Numbered from the stretch's first letter, positions 35,710 through 44,988 are shown. The stretch is 64,000 nucleotides of DNA from Bacteroidota bacterium (GCA_016191555.1 JACPVX010000051.1:229378-293377); one strand, 5' to 3'. Translations and numbers: made by a program. The notes: generated by a model not told the origin, from the sequence alone.

Positions 35710-36180
35710 CTATTTATTATTTGCCCTACGCCTCTCCAATTGCGCTATGTCGTCTAAATCTTTAACTCTTCGCGCCATAATTTTGTTTTGAATTAAATCA
35801 TCATATCCAATCACCTTCACCATTAACTTGTCGTTGACTTCAAATTCGTAAGCTCGGTTGTATACTTCGTAATAATTTAATTTTCCATCGATAATCGCGA
35901 GTAATTCGATGTAAAAACTTTCTAATGGAATTCGAATAAATGCCTTCAACGGATCTTTTGAAGCGTTTTCAATTTCAGAAGTGTCAAAGCCAAACTCGCG
36001 AATGGTTGCTAATAACTTTTGGTAGTTTTCCTCTGTTGGGTTGTACCAAATATCCAAATCGCCTGTTGCCCTAGTATATCCGTGTACATTGACGGCTACA
36101 CCACCAATGATCATGTATTCAACTAAGTGTTTATTCAACAATTCAAAAAAGGCCTGTACTTCTTTGAGCTTAGGTGTCAT
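35710..36180 (-). CDS. nucleotidyltransferase-fold protein (MNT/AbiEii-like)
   Basis: This 156-residue protein has the nucleotidyltransferase signature GGVAVNVHGYTRATGDLDIWY at residues 25-45, followed by ELLAIIDG and a C-terminal Lys/Arg-rich tail. It overlaps the upstream small gene by four bases (ATGA), a strong sign of translational coupling. Such proteins occur as minimal nucleotidyltransferases and as toxins of AbiE-like modules. The pair could be a toxin-antitoxin module, which is inference. Confidence 0.85.
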   Translation of the reverse strand: MTPKLKEVQAFFELLNKHLVEYMIIGGVAVNVHGYTRATGDLDIWYNPTEENYQKLLATIREFGFDTSEIENASKDPLKAFIRIPLESFYIELLAIIDGKLNYYEVYNRAYEFEVNDKLMVKVIGYDDLIQNKIMARRVKDLDDIAQLERRRANNK

Positions 36181-36368
36181 GCAATTCTTTTTAACAGGAT
36201 CGTGTTTGGCTTCAAGGGCTTGGTAAGCTGATGATTGGGTGAGAATAAAATACTCAACTCGATCAGGTCAAACATTTTGTAAAACCTTCCTTTCGGGCCC
36301 AAATCGATGTCTTCCTGTATTTGAGCATCTTTTTTTTGCTCGAGTGGTACAAGAACCGCCTTTTTCAT
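36177..36368 (-). CDS. 63-residue small partner of the nucleotidyltransferase
   Basis: This small protein begins MKKAVLVPLEQKKDAQIQED and has an amphipathic middle (RFYKMFDLIELSILF) ending NTILLKRIA. I recognise a similar small gene next to nucleotidyltransferases of this type in other Bacteroidota, but no function. The four-base overlap with the downstream gene supports a two-gene cassette. Confidence 0.75.
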   Translation of the reverse strand: MKKAVLVPLEQKKDAQIQEDIDLGPKGRFYKMFDLIELSILFSPNHQLTKPLKPNTILLKRIA

Positions 36369-36434
36369 TTTTTGTCTTATTTGATGATCCTCTTCGTGAA
36401 AGTATGCTTAAGCCAAACCTTCAGTACTTTAAAA

Positions 36435-39400
36435 TTACTCTTTCTTGGAAGAATAATCGAAAATGGATTGATAAATGACGTCCTGAATACGTGGACGGAT
36501 ATTGGCGTTTAATATTTTATTGTTGGTCATCTCCGGATACACCCGGTTAGAGAGAAAAATATAGACCAAATCGAACTGTGGGTCAACCCAAATGCAGGTT
36601 CCAGTAAAGCCGGTATGGCCAAAGGTTTGAGGCGATGCAAAAATCGAAGTAGGCCCTGCCGGATCGCTCGGCACGGGTTTGTCCCATCCCAATCCTCTGC
36701 GGCTGTCGGCATATTGTTTGGCTGTAAAAAGATCAAAAGTTTCTGGTTTGAAAAATTGTTGTCCGCCATAGCTTCCTTTGCGCAACCACATCTGACCGAG
36801 TTTTGCCATGTCGTTGGCGCCCCCAAACAAACCAGCGTGCCCGGCAATGCCACCGTGCATAGCTGCGCCCTGGTCGTGGACATAACCAATTAACAAACGC
36901 CTTCGGAACAACTTGTCATTTTCGGTAGGGGCAATTTGATTCGCTGAAAATTTATTGCGTGGTAAAAAGCCCACGGTGTAGGCACCAAGTGGTTCATAGA
37001 TGTTTTGCTCCAAAAATTCGTGCATGGGTTGATTGAGCATTTTTTCGGCTAAGTGTTGAAGCATGTAAAAGCCCATGTCGCTGTAGCGATAATCGTAAAC
37101 GGTGCGTGGCACTTTCTCTCTGATTTTTGAATGGACGATCCACTGCCATAACGAGTCTTTCATGCTTTTGTGTGCGAACAAACTATCGGCTACCGGAAAA
37201 GGATATTCGGCACTGGGCTTGGTTTGATAATATTCGTTGAGGTAGGTGGAGTCTTTCACCGTTTGTGCCCAGAAGGGAAGGAAAGGCCACAAGCCAGCCT
37301 GATGGGTGAGAATATCTTTGATCGTAAAATCTTTTTTGTTGGATTCTTTCAATTCGGGCAGGTAGACAGAAATTTTTTTGTTGATGTCGATGAGTCCTTT
37401 TTCATGCATGAACATGACTGTTTGAAGTGTGGCCGTCACTTTGGTAACCGAAGCCAAATCGTAAATAGCTTCTTCCGTTACCGGAATTTTCTTGTCGTAG
37501 GTAAACCACCCGGCTGATTGCTCATAGATCACTTTACCGTGGCGTGCCACCAACACCTGGCAACCGGGAGTAGCACCTAAGTCAATGGCCTCCTGCATGA
37601 TACTTTTTATTTTTTGCAACGTGCGACTGTCCATTCCGGCATCTTCTGGCACGGAATAGCGCAAGCGGTCGATGCTTTTGGTTTCAAAACCTGTTTGAAT
37701 GGAAAGTTTTGAGGAAATGGAGATTGGTAATTTTCCCTGAGCAGAGATGCCGCCAAAAATAACTTCGGCTGCTGCTTTTTGACTTACATCATCATGAGCG
37801 TAAGCCGTGAGCAAAGCCGAGGTGTTTTCTAAAAATTTTAAATCTTCCGGATCGCCAAAACTGCAAACAATCACCGCCTGTTTGGCTGACAATTTTTTGA
37901 TCAGCGCTGCAACTTGAAGAGTGATGCCTTTGGCCGATGGAAACAAACCAATGATGACGATGTTGGCTTTGCTTACTTTTTGTTGCAAGCCTACCGTGTC
38001 TTTCAGCGAAACGATTTCGTGTTTTTGAATCTGTACATATTTAGAGAGGTAATGATTGAATTCGTTGTCGCTGGTTTTGCCGATGCTGATGGAGGCAAAA
38101 GTGTTGCCTTCCAATGGTTGAATTGGAATGAGTGCAGATGTATTTGAGAGTACGGTGGGTGCAGCTTCTGCGAGCTTGTATTGAATAACGCGTGCAGAAG
38201 GAGCCTGCAAGCGAAGCAACAGATTATCGGGGTTGGTGAAAGTGGACTGGGCTAAGCCCGCATCATATTTTGCACTCAGAATCTTTTTGACGGAGGCATC
38301 GAGTTGTTGTTGCCATTTTTGGTCTTTGCGCACCAGCTTTGAAATTTTTTTGATGCTGGAAGGAATATTTTTTGGTTCGATGATCAGATCGTTTCCGATT
38401 TCGAAGGCGAGTAACTCCGCTTCGCCTGATCTCTTTTTTCTGGATACTTTACGTAAGTAGGGCACCTCGGCAATGGAAAGTCCTTTGAACCCGATTTTAT
38501 TTTTGATGATGTCGCTGATGAAAATATCCGAGATGGGTGCCGGAATAGGTTTGCGTTTGCCCGGCACGGAGTAATCCAGATGAGAAGTAACAATGGCATC
38601 GACTCCTGATTCCATTAATTTTTGATACGGGTAGAAACCAGCGGTGTCAAGTTGATTGAGGTCGAGTAATTCGGTGCTGTCTTTGATGACGATGTGCCGT
38701 TCTTTTTTTGGATTCGCCAGATGATTGGCTGCTACCAACACACCTTGTTGGTGCAAGCCCTTCATGAACCATTGTGTTTTGGTGGTGACTTTCTTTTTAT
38801 CCTCGCCCCAATAGCGCAATGTGTTGGGATAAAGATCATCGGCTACGTGCACATCGGCATTGAGCGAAAGGTTGAGGTGAATGCCCAACGTTTTCATTTG
38901 TCGGCCTAGCTCGTTGCCGGCTTGCAACAACAGTGTATCGTTGGCAATGGCTGCTAATTGAAGAGGCGATGCCATGGCTATTGTACTATCGATAATTTGG
39001 TGCAAACTCGTTTCGGCACGCGCGGTTACGAGCAAGGGAACAGATGAAGCCGATTGCAGTTTATTGATGAGGCGCACGTGACTTACAGGCGCACTGTGCG
39101 TTATGAGTAGGCCGCCCGGTTTATATTTTTTAAGTTGCGATGAAAGTGAACTTAACTCAGTTGAGGTTGCATAAGTAGAAACCGGAATAATGAACAGTTG
39201 GCTGATTTTTTCGGTGGGAGTGAGGCTTTGAAAAACACTGTCGACCCATTGTTGTTTTTTACTTTGAGCGTGAATTGAAAAATTGGAAAGCAATAGGATG
39301 AAAAGGCAAATTGTAAAGTTGACGATGCCTTTGATGCGGAGTGCTTCGGGCAGGGATAGTAGCGGAAAGCCCACGCGCCTCGCGTGGCTTGCAGCGGATA

Positions 39401-39473
39401 GCCCGGTGCCGTGGCGCCTCGCACGGCAGCCCGCCAAAGGTTTAAAATGAAAGGGTAACACTTTTTTAAACAT
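36435..39473 (-). CDS. GH3-like / serine hydrolase (beta-lactamase fold) fusion, GH3 site degenerate
   Basis: This 1,012-residue exported protein has a GH3 N-domain-like region at about 75-420 and a class C beta-lactamase/DD-peptidase-like domain at about 600-990. The serine hydrolase site looks intact: SVTK about 676 (SxxK), YSD about 800 and HTG about 952. The GH3 active-site signatures are missing: no PGHG...DSH loop (ANHLANP about 250), and the nucleophile position reads AEV about 334 where TDA is usual. So the GH3 half is probably not a glycosidase. A hydrophobic segment FTICLFILLLSNF about residue 55 is a likely signal peptide but is preceded by ~50 residues translated from a palindromic repeat; no ATG/GTG start lies between. 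A peptidoglycan-related role is plausible from the related fusions. Confidence 0.88.
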   Translation of the reverse strand: MFKKVLPFHFKPLAGCRARRHGTGLSAASHARRVGFPLLSLPEALRIKGIVNFTICLFILLLSNFSIHAQSKKQQWVDSVFQSLTPTEKISQLFIIPVSTYATSTELSSLSSQLKKYKPGGLLITHSAPVSHVRLINKLQSASSVPLLVTARAETSLHQIIDSTIAMASPLQLAAIANDTLLLQAGNELGRQMKTLGIHLNLSLNADVHVADDLYPNTLRYWGEDKKKVTTKTQWFMKGLHQQGVLVAANHLANPKKERHIVIKDSTELLDLNQLDTAGFYPYQKLMESGVDAIVTSHLDYSVPGKRKPIPAPISDIFISDIIKNKIGFKGLSIAEVPYLRKVSRKKRSGEAELLAFEIGNDLIIEPKNIPSSIKKISKLVRKDQKWQQQLDASVKKILSAKYDAGLAQSTFTNPDNLLLRLQAPSARVIQYKLAEAAPTVLSNTSALIPIQPLEGNTFASISIGKTSDNEFNHYLSKYVQIQKHEIVSLKDTVGLQQKVSKANIVIIGLFPSAKGITLQVAALIKKLSAKQAVIVCSFGDPEDLKFLENTSALLTAYAHDDVSQKAAAEVIFGGISAQGKLPISISSKLSIQTGFETKSIDRLRYSVPEDAGMDSRTLQKIKSIMQEAIDLGATPGCQVLVARHGKVIYEQSAGWFTYDKKIPVTEEAIYDLASVTKVTATLQTVMFMHEKGLIDINKKISVYLPELKESNKKDFTIKDILTHQAGLWPFLPFWAQTVKDSTYLNEYYQTKPSAEYPFPVADSLFAHKSMKDSLWQWIVHSKIREKVPRTVYDYRYSDMGFYMLQHLAEKMLNQPMHEFLEQNIYEPLGAYTVGFLPRNKFSANQIAPTENDKLFRRRLLIGYVHDQGAAMHGGIAGHAGLFGGANDMAKLGQMWLRKGSYGGQQFFKPETFDLFTAKQYADSRRGLGWDKPVPSDPAGPTSIFASPQTFGHTGFTGTCIWVDPQFDLVYIFLSNRVYPEMTNNKILNANIRPRIQDVIYQSIFDYSSKKE
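39341..39433. repeat. GC-rich palindromic repeat (REP-like) in the 5' part of the GH3/hydrolase gene
   Basis: This stretch is much more GC-rich than its surroundings and contains two stems: CCACGCG (39371-39377) with CGCGTGG (39381-39387), and TGCCGTG (39407-39413) with CACGGCA (39422-39428). Its wording, with GCGGAAAGCC and GGCAGGGATAG-like ends, resembles repeat units I recall scattered in Cytophagales and Flavobacteria chromosomes. Here it is in frame and encodes an Arg/Ser/Ala-rich stretch. Confidence 0.65.
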
Positions 39474-39540
39474 CGGGCAGTTGGTTTTTGTAACTTTACA
39501 ACCACGAAGCTAGCGGTCATTTTCCTTAAATTAAAAGACT

Positions 39541-39915
39541 ATGAAAATAATATCATTGTTTACGAAGGCGCCCCAACATCAGCGGTTTAGTTATCGGCCT
39601 CGGTATTACGATCCGAAGAAGGAGGAAATGCAGGAGCGCGAAGAGCGCATTCGCAGGGAATTGGAGTTGGAGCGTGGTGCCCATGCGGAGGCCGGTGATT
39701 ATCGTAAGCGTATTGCGGGTTCTTTTCAAGCGGCTAGGAAACGCTCGAAGCCTTCAGCTGAAAAAAGTGCAGTGATCATGCGCTTTGGTGTGTTGTTGTT
39801 TATGACGCTTTTGCTGATGGCGATGTTTACCTGGGGTAAAGATGCCTTGTATGCAGGCTTTCTGATCGTTCCGTTTTATCTGTATATGAAGTTTAAGAAC
39901 TTTAAGAGAAGTTAG
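39541..39915 (+). CDS. small membrane protein with charged N-terminal coiled region
   Basis: This 124-residue protein has a charged helical N-terminal half (MQEREERIRRELELERGAHAE) and two hydrophobic segments at about 78-95 and 102-115. It precedes mutL by 58 bp on the same strand, a conserved-looking arrangement in the order. Function unknown. Confidence 0.8.
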   Translation: MKIISLFTKAPQHQRFSYRPRYYDPKKEEMQEREERIRRELELERGAHAEAGDYRKRIAGSFQAARKRSKPSAEKSAVIMRFGVLLFMTLLLMAMFTWGKDALYAGFLIVPFYLYMKFKNFKRS

Positions 39916-39973
39916 TAGTTGAAAGTTTGAAGTTAGGATCACGCGATTGACGGATAACCGCTAACTTGCCGCC

Positions 39974-41773
39974 ATGCCTGATATTATTCATTTACTTCCT
40001 GATTCGATAGCCAACCAGATTGCGGCTGGTGAGGTAGTGCAGCGTCCGGCATCGGCTGTGAAGGAGTTGATGGAAAACTCCATTGATGCGGGAGCTACCG
40101 AAATAAAGTTAATCGTAAAAGATGCGGGCAAAGTACTGATCCAAGTAATTGACAATGGCGTGGGCATGAGCGAAACCGATGCCCGCATGAGTCTGGAGCG
40201 CCATGCTACTTCTAAAATTCGTACGACTGAAGATTTGTTTAAGCTGCGCACCATGGGTTTTCGTGGAGAGGCGTTGGCTTCTATTGCGGCTGTGGCGCAG
40301 GTAGAAATAAAAACACGGCAGCCCCAAAATGAACTGGGTACTTTGCTGGTTGTAGAAGGATCGGAAATAAAGAAGCAGGAACCGGTAGCCTGCGAGACGG
40401 GCACGAGTATCAGCATCAAAAATTTATTTTACAACATTCCGGCTCGCAGAAATTTTTTGAAGTCGAACCCGATTGAAATGCGTCACATCATGGACGAATT
40501 TCAGCGGCTAGCCTTGGCGCATCCAGACATTGCTTTTTCGTTGACACAAGGCGATGAATTGGTGTATGAGTTGGTGCCCGGCAAATTGAGTCAGCGCATT
40601 GTAGCATTGTTTGGCAAAGGCTATCAACATCAATTGGCCGCGGTGCAAGAAGAAACTTCGTTGGTAAAAATTACGGGTTATGCGGGAAGGCCGGAGTCAT
40701 CGCGGAAGACGCGCGGTGAGCAGTTTATTTTTGTGAATCAGCGATATATTCGAAATAATTATCTGGGCCACGCGATTACAAGTGCGTATGAAGGGCTTTT
40801 GCCGGAAGGTAATTTTCCTTTTTATGTGTTGTTTATTGAGATTGACCCGAAGCACATTGATGTGAATGTACACCCGACTAAAACGGAAATTAAGTTTGAT
40901 GATGAGCGCGCGGTGTATGGCGTGGTTTGGTCGGCTGTGAAGCAAGCTTTGGGAGTGCATCACCTAGCTCCGGCTTTGGATTTTAAGGCCGATGTGAATT
41001 TGCATTCGAAGCTTTCTACGCAGGGTTTTACAAAAGACACGTACTACGAAGAGCAGTTTGGTTCTACGCTTTCCCGATCGAATCTGCAAAATTGGGAGAA
41101 AGCGTTTGAAGAAGGTAGTAACTCTCGATTGTTTCAAAAAGAAGAAGTGGCGCCACCGATGGAGCTTCGCTTTCAAAGTTCGATGAACTTGGAGGTAGAT
41201 GCAGCGGAGCATGAGAAAGGCGTGTTTCAACTTTTAAATAAATACATCGTGCGGGCTACGCGCTCGGGTTTGATGATTATCGACCAGCAAGCTGCGCATG
41301 AGCGGGTGCTGTACGAAAAATATTTGGGGCAGTTGAAGGGTGCGGCAGGGAATAGTCAGCAGAGCTTGTTTCCGCAAACTGTTTACTTTTCGCCTCCGGA
41401 TTTTGCGTTGCTGATGGAGATGGAGAAAGAAGTGATAGCACTTGGTTTTCGGTTGGAGGTGATGGGCAAGAATGCGCTGTTGATTACTGGTGCCCCGGCT
41501 CAGATTCAGAGTAATGAAAAAGAATTGTTGGAGGGCTTGATTGAGCAGTTTAAAAGGAATCAATCCGAGTTGCTGTTGCCCATTGGTGAGAATCTGGCTC
41601 GGGCGATGGCCAAGCGCACGAGTGTAAAAACGGGCGATCGGCTGAAGCCGGAAGAGGTTGAAGGGCTTGTAGCAGGACTATTTTCGTGCAATAACCCCAA
41701 CTATTCACCAGACGGACGCCCAACATTTTTTACTTTTGACTCGTCTAAGCTAGAAAGCTATTTTAACCGTTAA
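39974..41773 (+). CDS. mutL: DNA mismatch repair protein MutL
   Basis: This 599-residue mismatch-repair ATPase has the GHKL motifs ENSIDAGATEI, DNGVGM and GFRGEALASIAAV in its N-domain. The C-terminal domain contains a DQQAAHERVLYE segment in the place of the endonuclease motif DQHAxxExxxxE, with Gln for His. Near the C-terminus SPDGRP replaces CPHGRP, so metal ligands appear changed. It is followed after 9 bp by a rhomboid gene. Confidence 0.97.
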   Translation: MPDIIHLLPDSIANQIAAGEVVQRPASAVKELMENSIDAGATEIKLIVKDAGKVLIQVIDNGVGMSETDARMSLERHATSKIRTTEDLFKLRTMGFRGEALASIAAVAQVEIKTRQPQNELGTLLVVEGSEIKKQEPVACETGTSISIKNLFYNIPARRNFLKSNPIEMRHIMDEFQRLALAHPDIAFSLTQGDELVYELVPGKLSQRIVALFGKGYQHQLAAVQEETSLVKITGYAGRPESSRKTRGEQFIFVNQRYIRNNYLGHAITSAYEGLLPEGNFPFYVLFIEIDPKHIDVNVHPTKTEIKFDDERAVYGVVWSAVKQALGVHHLAPALDFKADVNLHSKLSTQGFTKDTYYEEQFGSTLSRSNLQNWEKAFEEGSNSRLFQKEEVAPPMELRFQSSMNLEVDAAEHEKGVFQLLNKYIVRATRSGLMIIDQQAAHERVLYEKYLGQLKGAAGNSQQSLFPQTVYFSPPDFALLMEMEKEVIALGFRLEVMGKNALLITGAPAQIQSNEKELLEGLIEQFKRNQSELLLPIGENLARAMAKRTSVKTGDRLKPEEVEGLVAGLFSCNNPNYSPDGRPTFFTFDSSKLESYFNR

Positions 41774-41782
41774 GAAACGATC

Positions 41783-42361
41783 ATGTTCAATATTACACCG
41801 CTGGTTAGAACACTTATTATTATAAATGTCGCAGTGTTTCTGGTTCAGAATTTATTTGCCAACTGGCATGTAACTGAATATATGTCGTTGTGGGGTATCA
41901 ATTCCGGTTTCTTCCGACCCTATCAGGTGTTTACATATATGTTTGCGCACGGAAGTTTTGGCCATATTTTCTTCAATATGTTGGCTTTTGCTTCATTTGC
42001 CCCTATCCTGGAAACTTATTGGGGAGACAAAAAATTTCTCATCTTCTACATCGCTACTGGTATTGGAGCGGCCATTATTTATGCGGGCGTAAATTATTTC
42101 TTTCCGGGAAATGGAGGCTATATGCTTGGCGCCTCGGGGGCATTGTATGGAGTATTGATGGCATTTGGAATGTTGTTCCCAAACATGGAGTTGATGTTAT
42201 TGTTTCCCCCCATTCCTATCAAGGCAAAATACATGGTATTTTTAATGGGCTTTATGACATTTGCGATGGATCGCTCTGGCACGGTGGCACATTTGGCCCA
42301 CTTTGGCGGTGCATTTGTCGCTTTCTTGATTATAAATTATTGGAGAATGCAGGGGAGATAA
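41783..42361 (+). CDS. rhomboid family intramembrane serine protease
   Basis: This 192-residue, six-helix protein has the catalytic GASG serine (LGASGALYGVLMAFG) and a C-terminal His helix (VAHLAHFGGAFVAF). HGSFGHIFFNML is the conserved L1 segment. It starts 9 bp after mutL. Confidence 0.93.
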   Translation: MFNITPLVRTLIIINVAVFLVQNLFANWHVTEYMSLWGINSGFFRPYQVFTYMFAHGSFGHIFFNMLAFASFAPILETYWGDKKFLIFYIATGIGAAIIYAGVNYFFPGNGGYMLGASGALYGVLMAFGMLFPNMELMLLFPPIPIKAKYMVFLMGFMTFAMDRSGTVAHLAHFGGAFVAFLIINYWRMQGR

Positions 42362-42419
42362 AAACCGTGTAACTTTATAAACCAGTTTGTTGTTGCACAA
42401 TTAGTAAATCTAATTATCC

Positions 42420-43322
42420 GTGTTCGAAGAATTTAAAAACGCATTTCAAAGGCATAACAACGCACATGCGCAGTTGATCATCATCAATGTGGTGGTGTTT
42501 GTTGTGCTTGGCGTGATCATGGTTGTTTCGGAGATTGGAGGATTTCCATCGTTTTTCAGTGCTATTCATTCACAATTTCAAATACCAGCTCGATTTGCTG
42601 AATTTGTAAGCAGACCCTGGACATTACTTACCTATTCATTTGCTCACGATTTATCAGGTATTCTGCACATTCTCTTTAATATGCTGACGCTCTATTGGTT
42701 TGGTAAACTGTTTGTGGAATATCTGGGAAGCGATAAGTTAGTCGGGGTTTATATTTTGGGTGGTATTGCCGGAGCGGTTTTCTATCTATTGTCCTATAAT
42801 TTTATTCCTTATTTTGAAGCTCAATCAATATCTGCGGTTAGACCGATCGTGATGGTTGGAGCTTCTGCTAGTGTTAATGCCATTGTTGTTGCAGCCGCAA
42901 CCTTACTTCCAGATTATACTTTCTTTATGCTCTTCTTTGGAGCAGTCAGAATAAAATACATCGCAGCAATTATTGTTTTCCTGTCCTTTCTTGGAACGAT
43001 TGGAGGGAATGCTGGGGGAAACTTGGCCCATTTGGGTGGGGCAATGATGGGATTCATATATATCCGTCAGTTACAAGCCGGTGTCAACTGGGGAGGTTGG
43101 ATAACTTCAATTATTGATGCAACAAAATCATTGTTTAAACCGCGCCCCAAAGTAAAAGTTACCTATCGTAAAGACGAGCCTAAGGCAACTCGAAGCGCCA
43201 CAAAAACGTCAAAAGCATCTCAAGACGAGATCGATGCAATCCTCGATAAGATTTCTGATCGCGGCTATGAAAATCTTTCCAAAGAAGAGAAGGAAAAACT
43301 TTTCAATGCCAGCAAGAAATAA
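42420..43322 (+). CDS. second rhomboid family protease with C-terminal extension
   Basis: This 300-residue protein starts at GTG. It keeps HDLSGILHILFNML, a serine helix reading GASASVNAIV (usual GxSG becomes GxSA) and the His helix GGNLAHLGGAMMGF. About 90 residues after the last helix form a charged tail ending LSKEEKEKLFNASKK. It is separated from the first rhomboid by 58 bp, so the two may be co-transcribed. Confidence 0.9.
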   Translation: MFEEFKNAFQRHNNAHAQLIIINVVVFVVLGVIMVVSEIGGFPSFFSAIHSQFQIPARFAEFVSRPWTLLTYSFAHDLSGILHILFNMLTLYWFGKLFVEYLGSDKLVGVYILGGIAGAVFYLLSYNFIPYFEAQSISAVRPIVMVGASASVNAIVVAAATLLPDYTFFMLFFGAVRIKYIAAIIVFLSFLGTIGGNAGGNLAHLGGAMMGFIYIRQLQAGVNWGGWITSIIDATKSLFKPRPKVKVTYRKDEPKATRSATKTSKASQDEIDAILDKISDRGYENLSKEEKEKLFNASKK

Positions 43323-43329
43323 TAGATAC

Positions 43330-44007
43330 TTACGCAATCATCTTAGCAATCGCAAAAGCAGCAGCAGCAGCAGCGGCACCAATTAAAGTAACGCGCAATG
43401 CTCCTTTCAATAGAGGCTGGCCTGTTAACTTGCTTTTTACTAAGCCAAAAATAACCAGACAGATTAATGTGATGATGCTGGAATAAACCAATCCTTCTTG
43501 GGCAGTGGCTGTAAAAAAATACGCGCTCAATGGAACTAGCCCACCCATGATATAACTGATCGCTATAATGGAAGCACTGGTGTGGGCTCTGTTTTTATCT
43601 GGCCGTTCAAGGCCAAGTTCAAAGCGCATCATGAAGTCCACCCATTCTTTGGGTTTCTTGGCCATCTCGCGGGCAATTTTCTCTTGTAGATCTTCGCTGA
43701 TGCCGTATTGTGCAAAAATTTCTTTTGTCTCGGCTATTTCAATTTCATGTTTATGGATGATCTCATCGTATTCCCTTCTTTCTTCCGATTCGTAGTGTTC
43801 AATTTCTGTTCTTCCAGCCAGGTAGCCACCAAGTCCCATGGCAATGGAACCGGCAGCAATTTCAGCAAGGCCGGCTGTAATTACGATATCTGTAGAGTTG
43901 ACAGCCCCACTCAAACCAGCGGCAAGCGCAAACGGAACGGTCAGGCCATCGCTCATTCCAATGACGAAATCCCTTACTTTTTCCGAGCTTTTAAAATGTT
44001 CTTCCAT
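43330..44007 (-). CDS. VIT1/CCC1 family transporter
   Basis: This 225-residue Fe(II)/Mn(II)-type transporter has VRDFVIGMSDGLTVPFALAAG at its start, GGYLAGRTE and acidic cytosolic helices (EYDEIIHKHEIEIAE), and two C-terminal helices. The ATG at 44007 gives the usual N-terminus; longer frames need a TTG. Confidence 0.9.
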   Translation of the reverse strand: MEEHFKSSEKVRDFVIGMSDGLTVPFALAAGLSGAVNSTDIVITAGLAEIAAGSIAMGLGGYLAGRTEIEHYESEERREYDEIIHKHEIEIAETKEIFAQYGISEDLQEKIAREMAKKPKEWVDFMMRFELGLERPDKNRAHTSASIIAISYIMGGLVPLSAYFFTATAQEGLVYSSIITLICLVIFGLVKSKLTGQPLLKGALRVTLIGAAAAAAAFAIAKMIA

Positions 44008-44030
44008 CACTAAAATTTTGATAAAGTTAC

Positions 44031-44064
44031 AAAAAAGAAAACCCTCGAGTTTCCTCAAGGGTTT
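44031..44064 (-). terminator. intrinsic terminator after the lipoprotein gene at 44088
   Basis: On the minus strand AAACCCTTGAG pairs with CTCGAGGGTTT (one G-U pair) around GAAA, followed by a T-rich tail. It lies between this gene and the VIT1-like gene on the same strand. Confidence 0.8.
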
Positions 44065-44087
44065 CGATCGCGTGAAAATTATTTGGG

Positions 44088-44927
44088 TTAATCTACAGTG
44101 ATCGTGTAAGTTCTACGGAAGGTGGTGATTGTAATGGTGTTATCGCAAGTGCCATCACCATAATCAACGGTTCTCTTACGTGTTCCAAATCCACCTACTT
44201 TGGTAGTTTCTACTACACCAGCGACTCTTGCAAACTTTCCTTCTTTTGCACATGCAAAATCCACGATTACTGGAGTTGTAATTTCTTGTGTAAATGAGCG
44301 ACCGGTAGATGTAACGCCTTCAACGGTGCCGGTGATACTGTATTTGTTGTTGTCAGGGTTGGCATCTCCTGCGCCTGCAATCCACTCACGTGTGCGAGAG
44401 CCATTCAAGGTGACTGATTTGCCGCTGGCAAATGTTACTTTCAGATTGGTAAGCTTGCGGGTAGCTTGTAAATTTCCAGCACCATTTTTCAAAATGTCTT
44501 TTACCTCGATGGTACCTTCAACGCTCTTTCCATTCACTTTGTAGTTTTCGAAAGTGATGATTCGGTTGGCAGTGCTGTCTCCTAACACTCCGCTATATTG
44601 AATTAGCATTTTACCACTACGAGTTCTTCCATAGGCTCCGGTACATCCGGTACCGAAATCGATGGTCAAGATTTTATTTACTTTGTCATTTGTCACCACT
44701 GCACAGGTTGGTAATGATTTTTCGGTGCGGGCACTTTTGTTGTCAAATTCGGCTGCATACGAAACTTGCGAAACGTCATCTGCTTCATTATCTCCTACGG
44801 CTGAATTTTGAACCGTTGCTTCTTCATCTCCAAAGTCTTCTGTGTTGTCTTTGCAAGCCACCATGCTGGTAGCTATAAATAGCGTAGAGACAGCTATGCT
44901 CTTCCAGGAAAAAGTTATTGTTTTCAT
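44088..44927 (-). CDS. secreted lipoprotein of unknown function
   Basis: This 279-residue protein has a lipobox MVACKDN at about residue 25 and an Asp/Glu-rich stretch after it. The body is beta-rich with four or more Cys (DFGTGCTGAYG, FACAKEGKFA, GDGTCDN). No known family is recognised. Confidence 0.8.
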   Translation of the reverse strand: MKTITFSWKSIAVSTLFIATSMVACKDNTEDFGDEEATVQNSAVGDNEADDVSQVSYAAEFDNKSARTEKSLPTCAVVTNDKVNKILTIDFGTGCTGAYGRTRSGKMLIQYSGVLGDSTANRIITFENYKVNGKSVEGTIEVKDILKNGAGNLQATRKLTNLKVTFASGKSVTLNGSRTREWIAGAGDANPDNNKYSITGTVEGVTSTGRSFTQEITTPVIVDFACAKEGKFARVAGVVETTKVGGFGTRKRTVDYGDGTCDNTITITTFRRTYTITVD

Positions 44928-44988
44928 AAGTAATGATTTTTTTGTCCCTTGGATGCGCAGAGACTAAAAAGGTTTAAAGTGGATAGAG

